Below are positions 51,237-60,196 of a stretch of DNA of 64,000 nucleotides, in pieces. Made by a program: the position numbers and the translations under genes. The DNA comes from CATQHP01 sp965205595. Its GTDB lineage: Bacteria > Acidobacteriota > Terriglobia > Bryobacterales > UBA6623. Position 1 is the first letter of the stretch. The number at the start of each line of letters is the position of its first letter. The DNA is taken from contig CBDBHI010000061.1 in assembly GCA_965205595.1 (NCBI GenBank), positions 62,001 through 126,000 of the forward strand, read 5' to 3'. A model generated the notes under the pieces. The model made no database searches. It saw nothing but the letters and a program-made list of their open reading frames with translations, and was not told the DNA's origin.

Positions 51237-52981
51237 TCTTTGGCGAGCTCCTCTTCGATCAGTTGGCGGCTATGGAGCCGCGTGTAGAGGCCTCCAAGAT
51301 CGAGCAGTTCTTGGTGCGTGCCGGTCTCAACGATTCTTCCCTCATCGAGCACGACGATTTGGTCGGCATACTGCGCCGCCGAAACACGGTGGGACACTAT
51401 CAGCGTCGTACGATTTCGCAATTTCGACTGCAACCGCGTCAGAATCTCGTGCTCTGTTTCGGTGTCAACGCTCGCGGTAGCATCGTCGAGGATGAGAATT
51501 CGCGGGTCGCGGATTAGTGCTCGGGCCATCGACGTGCGTTGCTTCTGCCCTCCCGACAGCGTGATCCCACGCTCGCCGACGAGGGTTTGGAGCCCATCTG
51601 GAAAGCCCGCGACATCGGATTCGAAATTCGCGGACACTACGGCTTCTTCGACTTCCCACTCCTCGGCATCGGCCGCGCCCAGACGAATGTTCTCGTCAAC
51701 CGACCGGCTAAATAGGAATGTCTCTTGCGGGACGTACCCGACTGCCCGCCGAAGGACCTCCAGCGGAACCGTTTTTGCGTCGAAGCCATCAATCAAGACC
51801 CGGCCCTTGGTTGGATCGAAAAGTCTCGGAATCAAATTCACGAGAGTCGATTTGCCACTGCCGACGGAACCGACAATCGCCAGGCTATGGCCGGCGGGAA
51901 CGTACAGACTGACGTCCTTGAGGGCCGGCTCGTCGGTTCCGGGATATTGCACCGTCACGCCGTCAAGCTCGATGTCGCCGCGAACGCCGTCGATCTCGTA
52001 AGCCGTCGACTGATTGTCGGCAATGAGCGGTTGCCGCTTCATGAGTTCTGACAGGCGTTCCAAAGAAGCCGTGCCGCGCTGGGTGATGTTAACCACGACA
52101 CCGAGGCCGATCATTGGCCAGTTTAGGACTGGCAAGAACGAGATGAACATCAGAAACGTGCCAAGCGTGATCTCCCCGCGAAGCACTCTCCAGCCACCGA
52201 AACCAAGCACCGCGATATATGTAAGTCCGACGAGTACCTCTAGTAGCGGATAGAAAACTCGCCAGATTTTTATCAGCCCGATAGTCTCGTTGAGATAGTG
52301 GTCGTTGAGAGTACGGAAGCGTTCTTGTTCCTGCGGGCCCTGACCGTACGCGCGGAGCATGCGCACGTTCGCAAGGTGCTCCTGCACTCTTGCGCTTATT
52401 TCCGAGAACCGCTCCTGAACCTTTTGAAACTGGGCGTGAGTGCGTTTTCCAAAGTAGGTGACGGCGAGTGACACCAGAGGCATGGGGGCGAAAATCAGCA
52501 GCGTTAGTACCCAGTCCGTCGCCGCCATCACGATCAATACCGCGACGAAGGTCACGACGATTTCGCCGCTGTACATAATGCCGGGTCCGAGCATCGAGCG
52601 CACCTGAGCGAGGTCGTTCGTAGCACGCGCCATCAGGTCGCCCGTTCGATATCTGTCGTAGAAGCGCTTGGATAACGTGACAAGGTGTGCGCTCAGGTCA
52701 TTGCGCAGGTCGTATTCGATATCGCGCGAGATCGTGATCAAGATCCAGCGCATGTAGTATTGGGCAACCGCCTTGAGTGCGGCGACTGCCATCATCGCCG
52801 CTGCGTACCAGCCCAGGCCCTCGAGGGTGAAGTCGGTCGAGAGATAGTCGACAGCCTGGCCGATGAGGTACGGCAGCGCCGCCGATAGGCCGCTGCGGCA
52901 GCTCAGCATAAAAAAGCCGGCGGCGTAGCGCCAGCGGTAGCGCACCAGGTACGGAGCCAAATTTCCGAGGGTTGACAGCAA
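51233..52981 (-). CDS. ABC exporter half-transporter with degenerate Walker B (heterodimer subunit)
   Basis: A 582-residue type IV ABC exporter subunit with six membrane helices and an ATPase. Walker A is IVGSVGSGKSTLVNL and the signature TLSGGQKQRTS is canonical. The residue after Walker B is Asp rather than Glu (LILDDATASVD), which disables hydrolysis at its own site. Its LSGGQ would complete the active site of the partner at 49386-51236. The gene is upstream of that partner on the minus strand, and the DUF420 gene precedes it by 7 nt, so all are probably co-transcribed. Confidence 0.92.
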   Translation of the reverse strand: MLSTLGNLAPYLVRYRWRYAAGFFMLSCRSGLSAALPYLIGQAVDYLSTDFTLEGLGWYAAAMMAVAALKAVAQYYMRWILITISRDIEYDLRNDLSAHLVTLSKRFYDRYRTGDLMARATNDLAQVRSMLGPGIMYSGEIVVTFVAVLIVMAATDWVLTLLIFAPMPLVSLAVTYFGKRTHAQFQKVQERFSEISARVQEHLANVRMLRAYGQGPQEQERFRTLNDHYLNETIGLIKIWRVFYPLLEVLVGLTYIAVLGFGGWRVLRGEITLGTFLMFISFLPVLNWPMIGLGVVVNITQRGTASLERLSELMKRQPLIADNQSTAYEIDGVRGDIELDGVTVQYPGTDEPALKDVSLYVPAGHSLAIVGSVGSGKSTLVNLIPRLFDPTKGRVLIDGFDAKTVPLEVLRRAVGYVPQETFLFSRSVDENIRLGAADAEEWEVEEAVVSANFESDVAGFPDGLQTLVGERGITLSGGQKQRTSMARALIRDPRILILDDATASVDTETEHEILTRLQSKLRNRTTLIVSHRVSAAQYADQIVVLDEGRIVETGTHQELLDLGGLYTRLHSRQLIEEELAKE

Positions 52982-52988
52982 GGCGGAC

Positions 52989-53402
52989 CTACAGGTGATA
53001 GAGCATCAAGTAGACGATTACGCCGGTCACGGATACGTACATCCAGATCGGCCAGGTCCACTTGGCGATGCGGCGGTGGCGGTCAAACTGTTCCTTCCAG
53101 GCCCGGTAAAGGGTCAGCAGCACTAAGGGGACAATCGCCGCCGCCAAAATAATATGCGAAATCAGAATCGTGAAATATACCGGCCGAATCCAGCCCTGCC
53201 CTTGAAACCCGACGGAGCCCGCCTGGTAGTGATACACGAGATAGCAGGCAAGAAATACCGCCGATGTGCAAAACGCTGCGATCATGCACGCTCGGTGGCG
53301 CTGCTTGTCACCGTTGCGAATGAAGTAATAGCCCGCGCCGAGCAGCAGGGTTGAAACCGAGTTTAAGCTCGCGTTTACCGTCGGTAGATCGGTGACTTCC
53401 AC
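52989..53402 (-). CDS. DUF420 membrane protein
   Basis: A 137-residue integral membrane protein with four hydrophobic segments: NSVSTLLLGAGYYFI, IAAFCTSAVFLACYLVYHY, VYFTILISHIILAAAIVPLVLLTL and IWMYVSVTGVIVYLMLYH. Conserved His residues (HRACM, YHYQAG, SHIILA, HRRIAKWTWPIWMY) are as in DUF420/YozB-type proteins, which occur near cytochrome oxidase assembly genes. No oxidase genes are in the window. It lies between the ABC-2 permease (17 nt upstream) and the ABC exporter. Confidence 0.82.
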   Translation of the reverse strand: MEVTDLPTVNASLNSVSTLLLGAGYYFIRNGDKQRHRACMIAAFCTSAVFLACYLVYHYQAGSVGFQGQGWIRPVYFTILISHIILAAAIVPLVLLTLYRAWKEQFDRHRRIAKWTWPIWMYVSVTGVIVYLMLYHL

Positions 53403-53419
53403 AAACTCAAATCAGCCGG

Positions 53420-54256
53420 CTAGCTAATATTCTTGGCCGCCGGCCGCGAAGCTTGGTACCACGAGAAGCTCAGCGCAACGACGCAGAAACCAATAGCGAC
53501 CGCCCAGCAAACCGCCATCGAAGGATCCGACTCAGAGACGCCGGAACCAAGCAGTCTCCGCAGCCCACTCACACCGTACGTCAGCGGGTTGACGGCCGTC
53601 ACCCAGCGAATCCACCCGGACGAACCGTCAACCGGAAACACTCCGCCCGACATCAGCCACATCGGCATCAGCACGACGTTCATGATCGAGTGGAAACCTT
53701 GGACAGAGTTGAGCCACCAGGCAAAGTAGAACCCGAGCGCGGTCAGACCAAACGCCATCAGCAAAATAATTGCGAATACTGCCGGTATTTGGCTTGCAGC
53801 GATAGAGATGCCTGCAAGCGGCGCCAGCGGGAGCAGTAGCAATCCTTGAAACGCGCCAATCGTTGTCGCTCCGAGCACCTTGCCCAATACAAGCGCCAAG
53901 CGCGATACCGGCGCCACCAGCACTGACAGCAAAAACCCTTCGCGGCGGTCTTCGATGATCGAAATGTTCGCGAAAATCGCGGTGAACAGTACAACGAGGG
54001 TTACCGAGCCGGGAAAAAAGAACTGCGCGTACGAATCGTTCGAGGTCTGTAGCGACGAACCAAATCCAGAGCCAAGCACGAACCAGAACAGCAGCGGCGT
54101 CACGAGACTGCCTATCACCCGGCTGCGCTGACGGTAGAAACCGCGTACCTCGCGGTGCCACAGCGTGAAGACACTTAGCCAAAGGCTCGGTCGGGGCTGA
54201 AGCGCGACCGACCCAGCAGGCGCAACGGCGCTTACGCTTTGGGGTGCTGAGGACAT
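53420..54256 (-). CDS. ABC-2 type transporter permease without adjacent ATPase
   Basis: A 278-residue permease with about six transmembrane helices. The pattern LWHREVRGFYRQRSRVIGSLVTPLLFWFVLGSGFG and the later PMWLMSGGVFPVDGSSGWIRWVTAVNPLTYGVSGLR match ABC-2 permeases such as NodJ- or DrrB-like exporters. These need an ATPase, which is usually the preceding gene; here the preceding gene is a metallophosphoesterase about 93 nt away. The ATPase may lie elsewhere. DUF420 follows 17 nt later. Confidence 0.87.
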   Translation of the reverse strand: MSSAPQSVSAVAPAGSVALQPRPSLWLSVFTLWHREVRGFYRQRSRVIGSLVTPLLFWFVLGSGFGSSLQTSNDSYAQFFFPGSVTLVVLFTAIFANISIIEDRREGFLLSVLVAPVSRLALVLGKVLGATTIGAFQGLLLLPLAPLAGISIAASQIPAVFAIILLMAFGLTALGFYFAWWLNSVQGFHSIMNVVLMPMWLMSGGVFPVDGSSGWIRWVTAVNPLTYGVSGLRRLLGSGVSESDPSMAVCWAVAIGFCVVALSFSWYQASRPAAKNIS

Positions 54257-54349
54257 CGAATGTTTGGCGGGTGGCCCTAGGCGGGCTGAACCTTCATTCT
54301 AGTCAACTCGAACGAGATCCCGCGCTCTAAGCCTACGGGTCTTCGAATA

Positions 54350-54943
54350 TTACAGCTCAAGCAAGTAGCCCTTCTTGCCAACATTGGATGCTACTGTCGG
54401 CCCTAGCTGGACGACCCGGCCGGCGGCTTCATGTATGTGGCCGCAGAAAAAATACGCCGGAGGATTCGCGTCGAGGTACTCCCTGACGGCGCTGCTTCCA
54501 AAGTGATTTCCGGCGCCTGCCTCGTCCAAGTCCGTATTGAGCGGGGGAGCGTGACAAACCAAAACCAGCGGGCTCAAGTCCGTGAACTTCGCCAACCTGT
54601 CGGTCAGTTCTTGCTCGCTGTATTCGCCCGGCGTATTGAACGGCGTTTTGTTGGAGTAACCGAGTCCGCCGAAGTGGGTGCCGTCGAGCTCGATCGCGAC
54701 GTCGTGAAAATTGCGAAACCCGAATTGCGCGCAGAACTCCGCGATCTGCTCGTCGGTCTCATTATTGCCCGGCATCACCCACAACTTTTCGCCGAGCGGA
54801 GCTAAGATTTTCCCGCAGTCGTCGAGCGGCGCCGGCCATGTGACGAGGTCGCCGGCGGCGATATAGATGTCCGCCTCGACCGCGATGGCCCGCTCGAGCC
54901 CGTTCAAGTCGCCGTGAATGTCAGAAAATATCTGAATCTTCAT
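54350..54943 (-). CDS. Calcineurin-like metallophosphoesterase
   Basis: A 197-residue metallophosphoesterase. The motifs appear in order: IFSDIHGDLNGL (D-x-H), AAGDLVTW (G-D), VMPGNNETDEQ (GN-N, in place of the usual GNHD/E), VCHAPPLNTD (H) and FFCGHIHEA (G-H-x-H). Asn replacing His in the GNHE motif is common in YfcE/YkuE-like members. It probably acts on a small phosphodiester or a phosphoprotein; the substrate is unknown. It stands alone, with short gaps to the permease and TsaC genes on the same strand. Confidence 0.85.
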   Translation of the reverse strand: MKIQIFSDIHGDLNGLERAIAVEADIYIAAGDLVTWPAPLDDCGKILAPLGEKLWVMPGNNETDEQIAEFCAQFGFRNFHDVAIELDGTHFGGLGYSNKTPFNTPGEYSEQELTDRLAKFTDLSPLVLVCHAPPLNTDLDEAGAGNHFGSSAVREYLDANPPAYFFCGHIHEAAGRVVQLGPTVASNVGKKGYLLEL

Positions 54944-55003
54944 TTCGTAACAGTGTACCGGCCGTTGCGTCCGTTGGGCTTGCAGGGCGACGCGCTCAAA
55001 TCA

Positions 55004-55624
55004 CTAACGAAGGCAGTCGGCCAGATCGCTTTCTGACACGGCACCGGCCCGAATGATGCGCCACTCGGGGTCGGTGATGTCGATCGTAGTGGAACCAGCG
55101 CCTGAAATCGTGCCGCCCTCGACGATCAGATCGATACGGCCGTCCATCGTGCCGAGAACTTCGAATCCGCTGCTGCCCGATACGTTGGCACTAGTGGCGA
55201 TGAGAGGGCTGCCAACCGCATTTAGCAGTGCGGCCGGAAAGGCTGCGTTTGGCTGCCTTACCGCCAAACGGCCAGTGTTTCCGGTAACTTTCAGCGGCAT
55301 CTTAGTCGACGACGGTGCGATTATGGTCAGCGGGCCGGGCCAGAAACGCCTGGCAAGCAGATAGAAGTTCGACGATAGGTTCGCCGAATAGTCCTCTGCC
55401 ATCTCGATTCCAGTTACAAACACCGGCAGCGAACGATTCGGCTCGCGACCTTTCGCCCGAAAGACCGATGTCACGGCCTTGAGGCTAAAAGGGTCCGCCA
55501 CCAGTACGTACAGAGTGTCACTCGGGATCGCGACAACTTCTCCGCGTGCGATGGCCTCCGCGGCCCTCCGCAGAGCTTCCTCGTCCGGCGTTTCGGTCGA
55601 CGTTTCGATGAGGCGTGTCGTCAA
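55004..55624 (-). CDS. tsaC: L-threonylcarbamoyladenylate synthase (TsaC/Sua5/YrdC)
   Basis: A 206-residue YrdC-domain protein that makes threonylcarbamoyl-AMP for the t6A37 tRNA modification. It has GEVVAIPSDTLYVLVADP (usually PTDTVYGL, so a variant), FRAKGREPNRSLPVFV in place of the K-x-R region, FWPGPLTIIAP, LAVRQPNA and SPLIATSANVSGSSG. No C-terminal Sua5 extension is present, so it is of the short TsaC type. The partners TsaB, TsaD and TsaE are not in the window. Confidence 0.88.
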   Translation of the reverse strand: MTTRLIETSTETPDEEALRRAAEAIARGEVVAIPSDTLYVLVADPFSLKAVTSVFRAKGREPNRSLPVFVTGIEMAEDYSANLSSNFYLLARRFWPGPLTIIAPSSTKMPLKVTGNTGRLAVRQPNAAFPAALLNAVGSPLIATSANVSGSSGFEVLGTMDGRIDLIVEGGTISGAGSTTIDITDPEWRIIRAGAVSESDLADCLR

Positions 55625-55687
55625 ATCTATTTATCTCGGGCCTTCGCCGGTGGCCGCAATACTCATCGGCTGGGCAACAATAAAGCG

Positions 55688-56503
55688 CTACTCGCCAGAC
55701 GACCAGGCAACGCGGAACTCGGGGTAAAGTGTCAGCCCGCCGCAGGCAAATAACGTCTGGCCCGTGATGTAGGAGGCTTCCTCGGACGCCAAAAACGCAA
55801 AAACGGCGGCGATTTCTTCTGCTTCGCCGGCGCGGCCCATTGGAATGTGGCTCTCAACCTCGCCCTTCGCGACTGGATCGTTGATCCAGGCGAGATTTAT
55901 CGGAGTCACGATCGCTCCTGGGCCTACGGCGTTGACTCGGATGCCGCGATCGGCATATTCGAGCGCCAGTGATTTCGTGAGATTTTCCATGCCGCCCTTC
56001 GAGATCGAGTAGGAAAGATATTTCGGCTTCGGAATGATCTCGTGAACGCTGGAGTTGTTGACGATCACCCCACCACCCTCGCGAGACAGAAAGTGATTGA
56101 TCGCGGCGCGCGAGCAAAGGTAGCAGCCCTTGAGATTCACGCCGAGAACACGGTCGAAGTCTTCGCTGAGGCTTTCATGGCTGGGCGCGGGCTTCTGAAT
56201 GCCGGCGTTGTTGATCAGAATGTCCAACCGGCTCCAGTTCGCCAGAAGTTCGCCGATCATGTCGTTGACGGCGTGCTCTTGCGAAATGTCGGCTTTGTGG
56301 ATGCTGTGCTTCGCATTCGAATAGCCGCCGGCATGATGCGCGGCGCGGACCCGTTCGGCGGTTTTTCCGGCTTCGACATCATTGCGGCTGTAGTTGATCG
56401 CGATATTGCCACCCTCTTCGGCGAAGCGAACTGCGATCGCTTCACCAATACCGGTGGAGGCGCCGGTCACGAGGATGTTTTTGCCCACAAAGCGTTGTTG
56501 CAT
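55688..56503 (-). CDS. Short-chain dehydrogenase/reductase (glucose-1-dehydrogenase-like)
   Basis: A 271-residue classical SDR. The cofactor motif is TGASTGIGEA, followed by NNAGIQKP; the active site shows Ser in NNSSVHE and Y-x-x-x-K in YSISKGGMEN. VNAVGPGAIVTPIN is typical of the glucose/ribitol-dehydrogenase-like subgroup. The substrate is undetermined; an Asn near the end of the second strand (NYSRND) is compatible with NADP(H) use. The gene stands divergently, 110 nt from lpxB. Confidence 0.9.
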   Translation of the reverse strand: MQQRFVGKNILVTGASTGIGEAIAVRFAEEGGNIAINYSRNDVEAGKTAERVRAAHHAGGYSNAKHSIHKADISQEHAVNDMIGELLANWSRLDILINNAGIQKPAPSHESLSEDFDRVLGVNLKGCYLCSRAAINHFLSREGGGVIVNNSSVHEIIPKPKYLSYSISKGGMENLTKSLALEYADRGIRVNAVGPGAIVTPINLAWINDPVAKGEVESHIPMGRAGEAEEIAAVFAFLASEEASYITGQTLFACGGLTLYPEFRVAWSSGE

Positions 56504-56613
56504 AACGAGTTCGACGAATTCCTGCCGCGACTGCGTAGTTTACACAGTGCCGCCCTCGATTGTACAGTCAGAACCCCGGTTTACACTTAAAGATTGGGCA
56601 CTGCGTTCAATCG

Positions 56614-57747
56614 ATGAAGATCCTCGTTTCGGCGGGCGAAGCGTCCGGAGACCGCTACGCCGCGGAACTGGTCGCCGCTCTTCGAAAACGTCTGCCGGAC
56701 GCCGACTTTTTCGGATGTGGTGGGCAGCATCTCCGAAAGGAAGGCCTGCGAACGGTCATCCGGACTGAAGACTTGGCCGTCGTTGGGCTATTCGAGGTCG
56801 TCTCGCACATCCCGAGAATTTATCGCCGCTTTCGCCGGCTTGTTTCGGCGGTTCGCGCGGAGAGGCCGCAGTTAGCAATTTTGACCGATGCACCCGATTT
56901 TCATTTGCGCTTGGCGAAGAAGCTGCATGCGCTCAAGATTCCAGTCATGTACTACGTTGCCCCGCAGGTATGGGCGTGGCGTAAGGGGCGGCTGAAAACG
57001 ATGCGCCGGCTGATTGACCATCTGTTGGTGATTTTCCCGTTCGAAGAGGAATTTTTTTCGAGCCATCGAGTGAGCGCGACGTTCGTCGGACATCCGCTGG
57101 CCGATCACGTCAAGGTCTCGACGGAGCGCGATTCGTTTTTCGCGCGGCATGGTCTCGATACGAACAAACGACTCGTGGCGCTGCTTCCAGGTAGTCGCCG
57201 CGGCGAGTCGTTGCGCCATCTCCCGGCACTTGAAGATGCTGTGTCCGAGCTATCCTCACAAGCTGACCTGCAGTTCATCCTGCCCGCCTCGGTCACTACG
57301 GGCAAGGCGTTTTTCGAGGAAAACTGGAGCGGTCAACGGGTCACCATTGTCGCCGGCGAAACGCGAGATGCGATTGGACACGCCGACCTCGCCCTCGTCG
57401 CAAGTGGTACCGCAACCGTTGAAACGGCACTACTTGGCACCCCGATGGTGACGTTTTACCGGCTGAGCTGGGCGAGCTACTGGCTGGCCAAAATGCTGGT
57501 CGATGTGCCCTTCTACAGCATGGTCAATCTGCTTGCCGGCCGCGCCGTCATACCGGAACTTATTCAACGCGATTGCAATGGGAAGAAACTTGCAGCCGAG
57601 GCCACCCGTCTCCTTCAACAGGAGACAGAGCGATGTCGTATGGTCGAGGCACTGGCGGAAATCAAGGAGAAGCTGCGTGCCGGCGTGCCGGCGGCGGAGC
57701 GAGCAGCCGAAGTGATATGCGAACAGTACTCTTTACAGACCGCTTAA
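56614..57747 (+). CDS. lpxB: Lipid-A-disaccharide synthase LpxB
   Basis: A 377-residue GT19 enzyme that joins UDP-diacylglucosamine and lipid X in lipid A synthesis. The ATG at 56614 gives MKILVSAGEASGDRYA, the invariant family start; an upstream ATG at 56560 is not needed. Further motifs are GCGGQHLRKEG, DAPDFHLRLAK, YYVAPQVWAWRKGR, FVGHPLAD, LLPGSRRGE, and PMVTFYRLSW with NLLAGRAVIPELIQ. This shows a lipid A-bearing outer membrane. No lpxA, lpxC or lpxD lie nearby. The last 31 nt overlap the next gene. Confidence 0.95.
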   Translation: MKILVSAGEASGDRYAAELVAALRKRLPDADFFGCGGQHLRKEGLRTVIRTEDLAVVGLFEVVSHIPRIYRRFRRLVSAVRAERPQLAILTDAPDFHLRLAKKLHALKIPVMYYVAPQVWAWRKGRLKTMRRLIDHLLVIFPFEEEFFSSHRVSATFVGHPLADHVKVSTERDSFFARHGLDTNKRLVALLPGSRRGESLRHLPALEDAVSELSSQADLQFILPASVTTGKAFFEENWSGQRVTIVAGETRDAIGHADLALVASGTATVETALLGTPMVTFYRLSWASYWLAKMLVDVPFYSMVNLLAGRAVIPELIQRDCNGKKLAAEATRLLQQETERCRMVEALAEIKEKLRAGVPAAERAAEVICEQYSLQTA

Positions 57748-59708
57748 TACTCATCGCCGGACTTGTGGTCCTACTCGCCGCGGCGGCGCCGCTGGCGGCG
57801 CAAGACGTCCCGCTAATCGACGTCGAGGACTATGACATCACGGCCCGCGTCGATCTGCTGGCCCAATCGTTGGAGGTGACCGCTCAAATTCGGTTTATTC
57901 CCCGAGAGGCTACAAACACCGCGGTTTTTGAGCTGCACAACGGCCTCAACGTAGACTCCGCGGAATTGCCTGATGGCACGAGTCTCAACCCGCTGCGCTA
58001 TCGCCAGGACTTTACGATCCATCTGAGCTTTCCAGAAACACTCCCCCCCGGTGAGCCGCAAGTCATAACCATGCGATACGGCGGTCGCTTGAAGGGCTAT
58101 GAGGAATCTCCCGTCGAGGGATACAGCTTGGCGCAGATCGACGCTGACCGCGCGTTTCTGCTTTATGCATCCCGCTGGTTTCCCGTGAATGGTTACGGCG
58201 CCGACCGCTTCACGTCAAAGATCAAAGTCATTACCGGCGATGGCATGAAGGTTATCGGCAGTGGCATCGGCACGCGCAACGAGGGCATGGAAGGCGTCGA
58301 GCACGACTTTGAATTTAGCTATCCGTCATTCCCCGGCACGATCGCGATCTTGCCGGACAACGCGATTAAGGCCGAGACCGACGGCGTCACCACGGCCGTC
58401 TATTTCGATTCCGCTTCAGAAGATTTAGCACGCGAGTATGGAGAGGCCACAGGCGAAATCGTCAACTATTACTCCGACACATTCGGCGCGCCCTATTCGA
58501 AATCGCTCGCAATCATTGAAATCGACGAGTACGCTCCGAACGGCTATTGGGCTCCGGGAATGATCTTCTTGAGCCCATACGCCATCCGCGAAAGCGTCAA
58601 CCAGCGGCTGCTTGGCACTCTTGTCGCCAACCAGTGGTGGGGCACGCTCGTCGGTCCAGGCAATCGGAATCACCTCTGGCTCGTCGATGGTCTGGCGTAT
58701 TACTCAGCTCTGCTCGAGATCGAAGAGCGGGAGGGTGAGGAAGCGTTTGAGAATCACGTCAGGGAGGCGCGCATCGAATCGCTGACACATACCGATGTCC
58801 CAATTACCCAGTCGGGCCGGCTAGCGGATTTCTCGCCTGAGATGAATGCCCTGGCAGGCGCGCGCGGCGTAATGGTTTTACACATGCTTCGCTGGGCACT
58901 TGGAGATGACCAGTTTTTCGAAACGCTCAAGAAATTGGTGAGCGAGTTTACCTGGAAATCCATCACAACCGATAGCTTCCGAGAGCTAGCGGAGAAAATC
59001 AGCGGCAAGGACCTCGACCCATTTTTCTTGCAGTGGACGGAGTCGACCGCCACGCCCGAGTTCAAGCAAGAATATACGATTTATCGCCTTAGCGGCGGCC
59101 AGGGATTCCGCATCATCGGCAAGGTTCGCCAAGACATGGATACGTTTAGCATGCCGGTCGAACTCAAAATTGAAACCGAGGGCGAGCCGGAGTTTCGAAC
59201 CATCAATGTCGTCGGCACGTCGTCAGACTATTCGCTCGAAACATTCGGAAAGCCGCGCCAGGTTGTTCTCGACCCTCGAAACCGCATTCTCCGATTTAAC
59301 GATGAGATTCGCGTGTTGGTGGCAATCCGCAAGGGCGAACAAATCGTCGAACTCGGCTACTACCAAGATGCGCTACTCGAATATCAGCGCGCCCTAGACA
59401 TTAACCGATACAGTTCGTTGGCGCACTATCGCATCGGTGAAGTTTTCTTCCTTCAGAACAACTACCAATCGGGAGCGAACGAGTTTCGCGAGGCGCTCCA
59501 CGGCGACGCGGAGCCTGGCTGGACGGAAGTTTGGGCGCACATCAACTTAGGCAAGATCTTCGACATCACAGGCCAACGCGAACGCGCGGTGAACGAGTAC
59601 CAGCTCGCAATTCGCACACGCGACGATACAAAGGGCGCACAGAACGAAGCGCGGAAGTACCTCGAAAGTCCGTATCGGCGAGCCAAGCGAGAAGAAACGA
59701 TCTACTAG
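57717..59708 (+). CDS. M1-peptidase-like protein lacking the zinc motif, with C-terminal TPRs
   Basis: A 663-residue exported protein. The ATG at 57717 gives a signal peptide (LILIAGLVVLLAAAAPLAAQ) and overlaps the end of lpxB by 31 nt. The fold follows M1 aminopeptidases: a beta N-domain (ITARVDLLAQSLEVTAQIRF), APNGYWAPGMIFLS, and the stretch LLGTLVANQWWGTLVGPGNRNHLWLVDGLAYY. In active M1 enzymes that stretch reads HELAHQWWG ... WLNEGFA; here both His and the catalytic Glu are absent, and the third ligand region reads VDG. The C-terminal 120 residues are TPR-like. It is probably a non-catalytic scaffold or binding protein. Confidence 0.8.
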   Translation: MRTVLFTDRLILIAGLVVLLAAAAPLAAQDVPLIDVEDYDITARVDLLAQSLEVTAQIRFIPREATNTAVFELHNGLNVDSAELPDGTSLNPLRYRQDFTIHLSFPETLPPGEPQVITMRYGGRLKGYEESPVEGYSLAQIDADRAFLLYASRWFPVNGYGADRFTSKIKVITGDGMKVIGSGIGTRNEGMEGVEHDFEFSYPSFPGTIAILPDNAIKAETDGVTTAVYFDSASEDLAREYGEATGEIVNYYSDTFGAPYSKSLAIIEIDEYAPNGYWAPGMIFLSPYAIRESVNQRLLGTLVANQWWGTLVGPGNRNHLWLVDGLAYYSALLEIEEREGEEAFENHVREARIESLTHTDVPITQSGRLADFSPEMNALAGARGVMVLHMLRWALGDDQFFETLKKLVSEFTWKSITTDSFRELAEKISGKDLDPFFLQWTESTATPEFKQEYTIYRLSGGQGFRIIGKVRQDMDTFSMPVELKIETEGEPEFRTINVVGTSSDYSLETFGKPRQVVLDPRNRILRFNDEIRVLVAIRKGEQIVELGYYQDALLEYQRALDINRYSSLAHYRIGEVFFLQNNYQSGANEFREALHGDAEPGWTEVWAHINLGKIFDITGQRERAVNEYQLAIRTRDDTKGAQNEARKYLESPYRRAKREETIY

Positions 59709-60196
59709 AGCATTTTCAGTAACGGCGTAGACCGCTCTTGAATGAAAAGCGGTGAAGCCGGCAACTTCTTGAGACTAGATTCCGCTGTCCGACATCGGAG
59801 GCGCGACTGTAAAGGAGTGCGGTGGTGAAGGATGAACTGGGAAAGTTGAGTCGCGTCCTGGTGAGGAATAATCGGCAGGACTCAACTCAGCGTATTCCGG
59901 AAAGCTGCTTCGCCACCGCACTCCTTCACAGTCGCGCCTCCGAATTTCACGGGCGTGGTGCTGGGGCAAGCAGTCTATGCCATTCCTGAATATGCTCTAG
60001 CATTGCCGTCGATAAGTTGAAGACACCGTTCGAGGCCAAGAAACGAAAGTTGATCCGGCTTGAGGGCGTCGCGTGCTTTCAGACGGGCGAGCGTCTGCGG
60101 ATGGTTTTCTCCCGTGGTTATAATAAATAGCTGGAGACCGTGACCCCACCACGGCCCTTGATTTAAAGAATTCCCCCGTCTCGAGGAGGAGACCCC
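59709..60196. other. 488-nt intergenic region with a long hairpin element
   Basis: It holds a 6-bp stem ACCGCT/AGCGGT just after the upstream gene (about 59732-59755, no T-run), the hairpin element at 59795-59943, and a protein-like open stretch without a start codon at about 59996-60130 (KLIRLEGVACFQTGERLRM) of unknown meaning. A GAGGAG ribosome site precedes the peroxidase gene. Confidence 0.5.
59795..59943. repeat. 149-nt near-palindrome with 36-nt arms (MITE- or hairpin-RNA-like)
   Basis: The left arm 59795-59830 and right arm 59908-59943 are reverse complements at 34 of 36 positions. Inside, AGTTGAGTC (59844-59852) and GACTCAACT (59879-59887) add a second stem. The element could be a miniature inverted-repeat element or encode a long stable hairpin RNA. 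No coding potential is evident. Confidence 0.8.

Noticed and set aside
59996..60130. Small gene before the peroxidase
   Set aside because: The frame is protein-like for about 43 codons but has an upstream stop and no start codon; kept only as a note in the intergenic entry.
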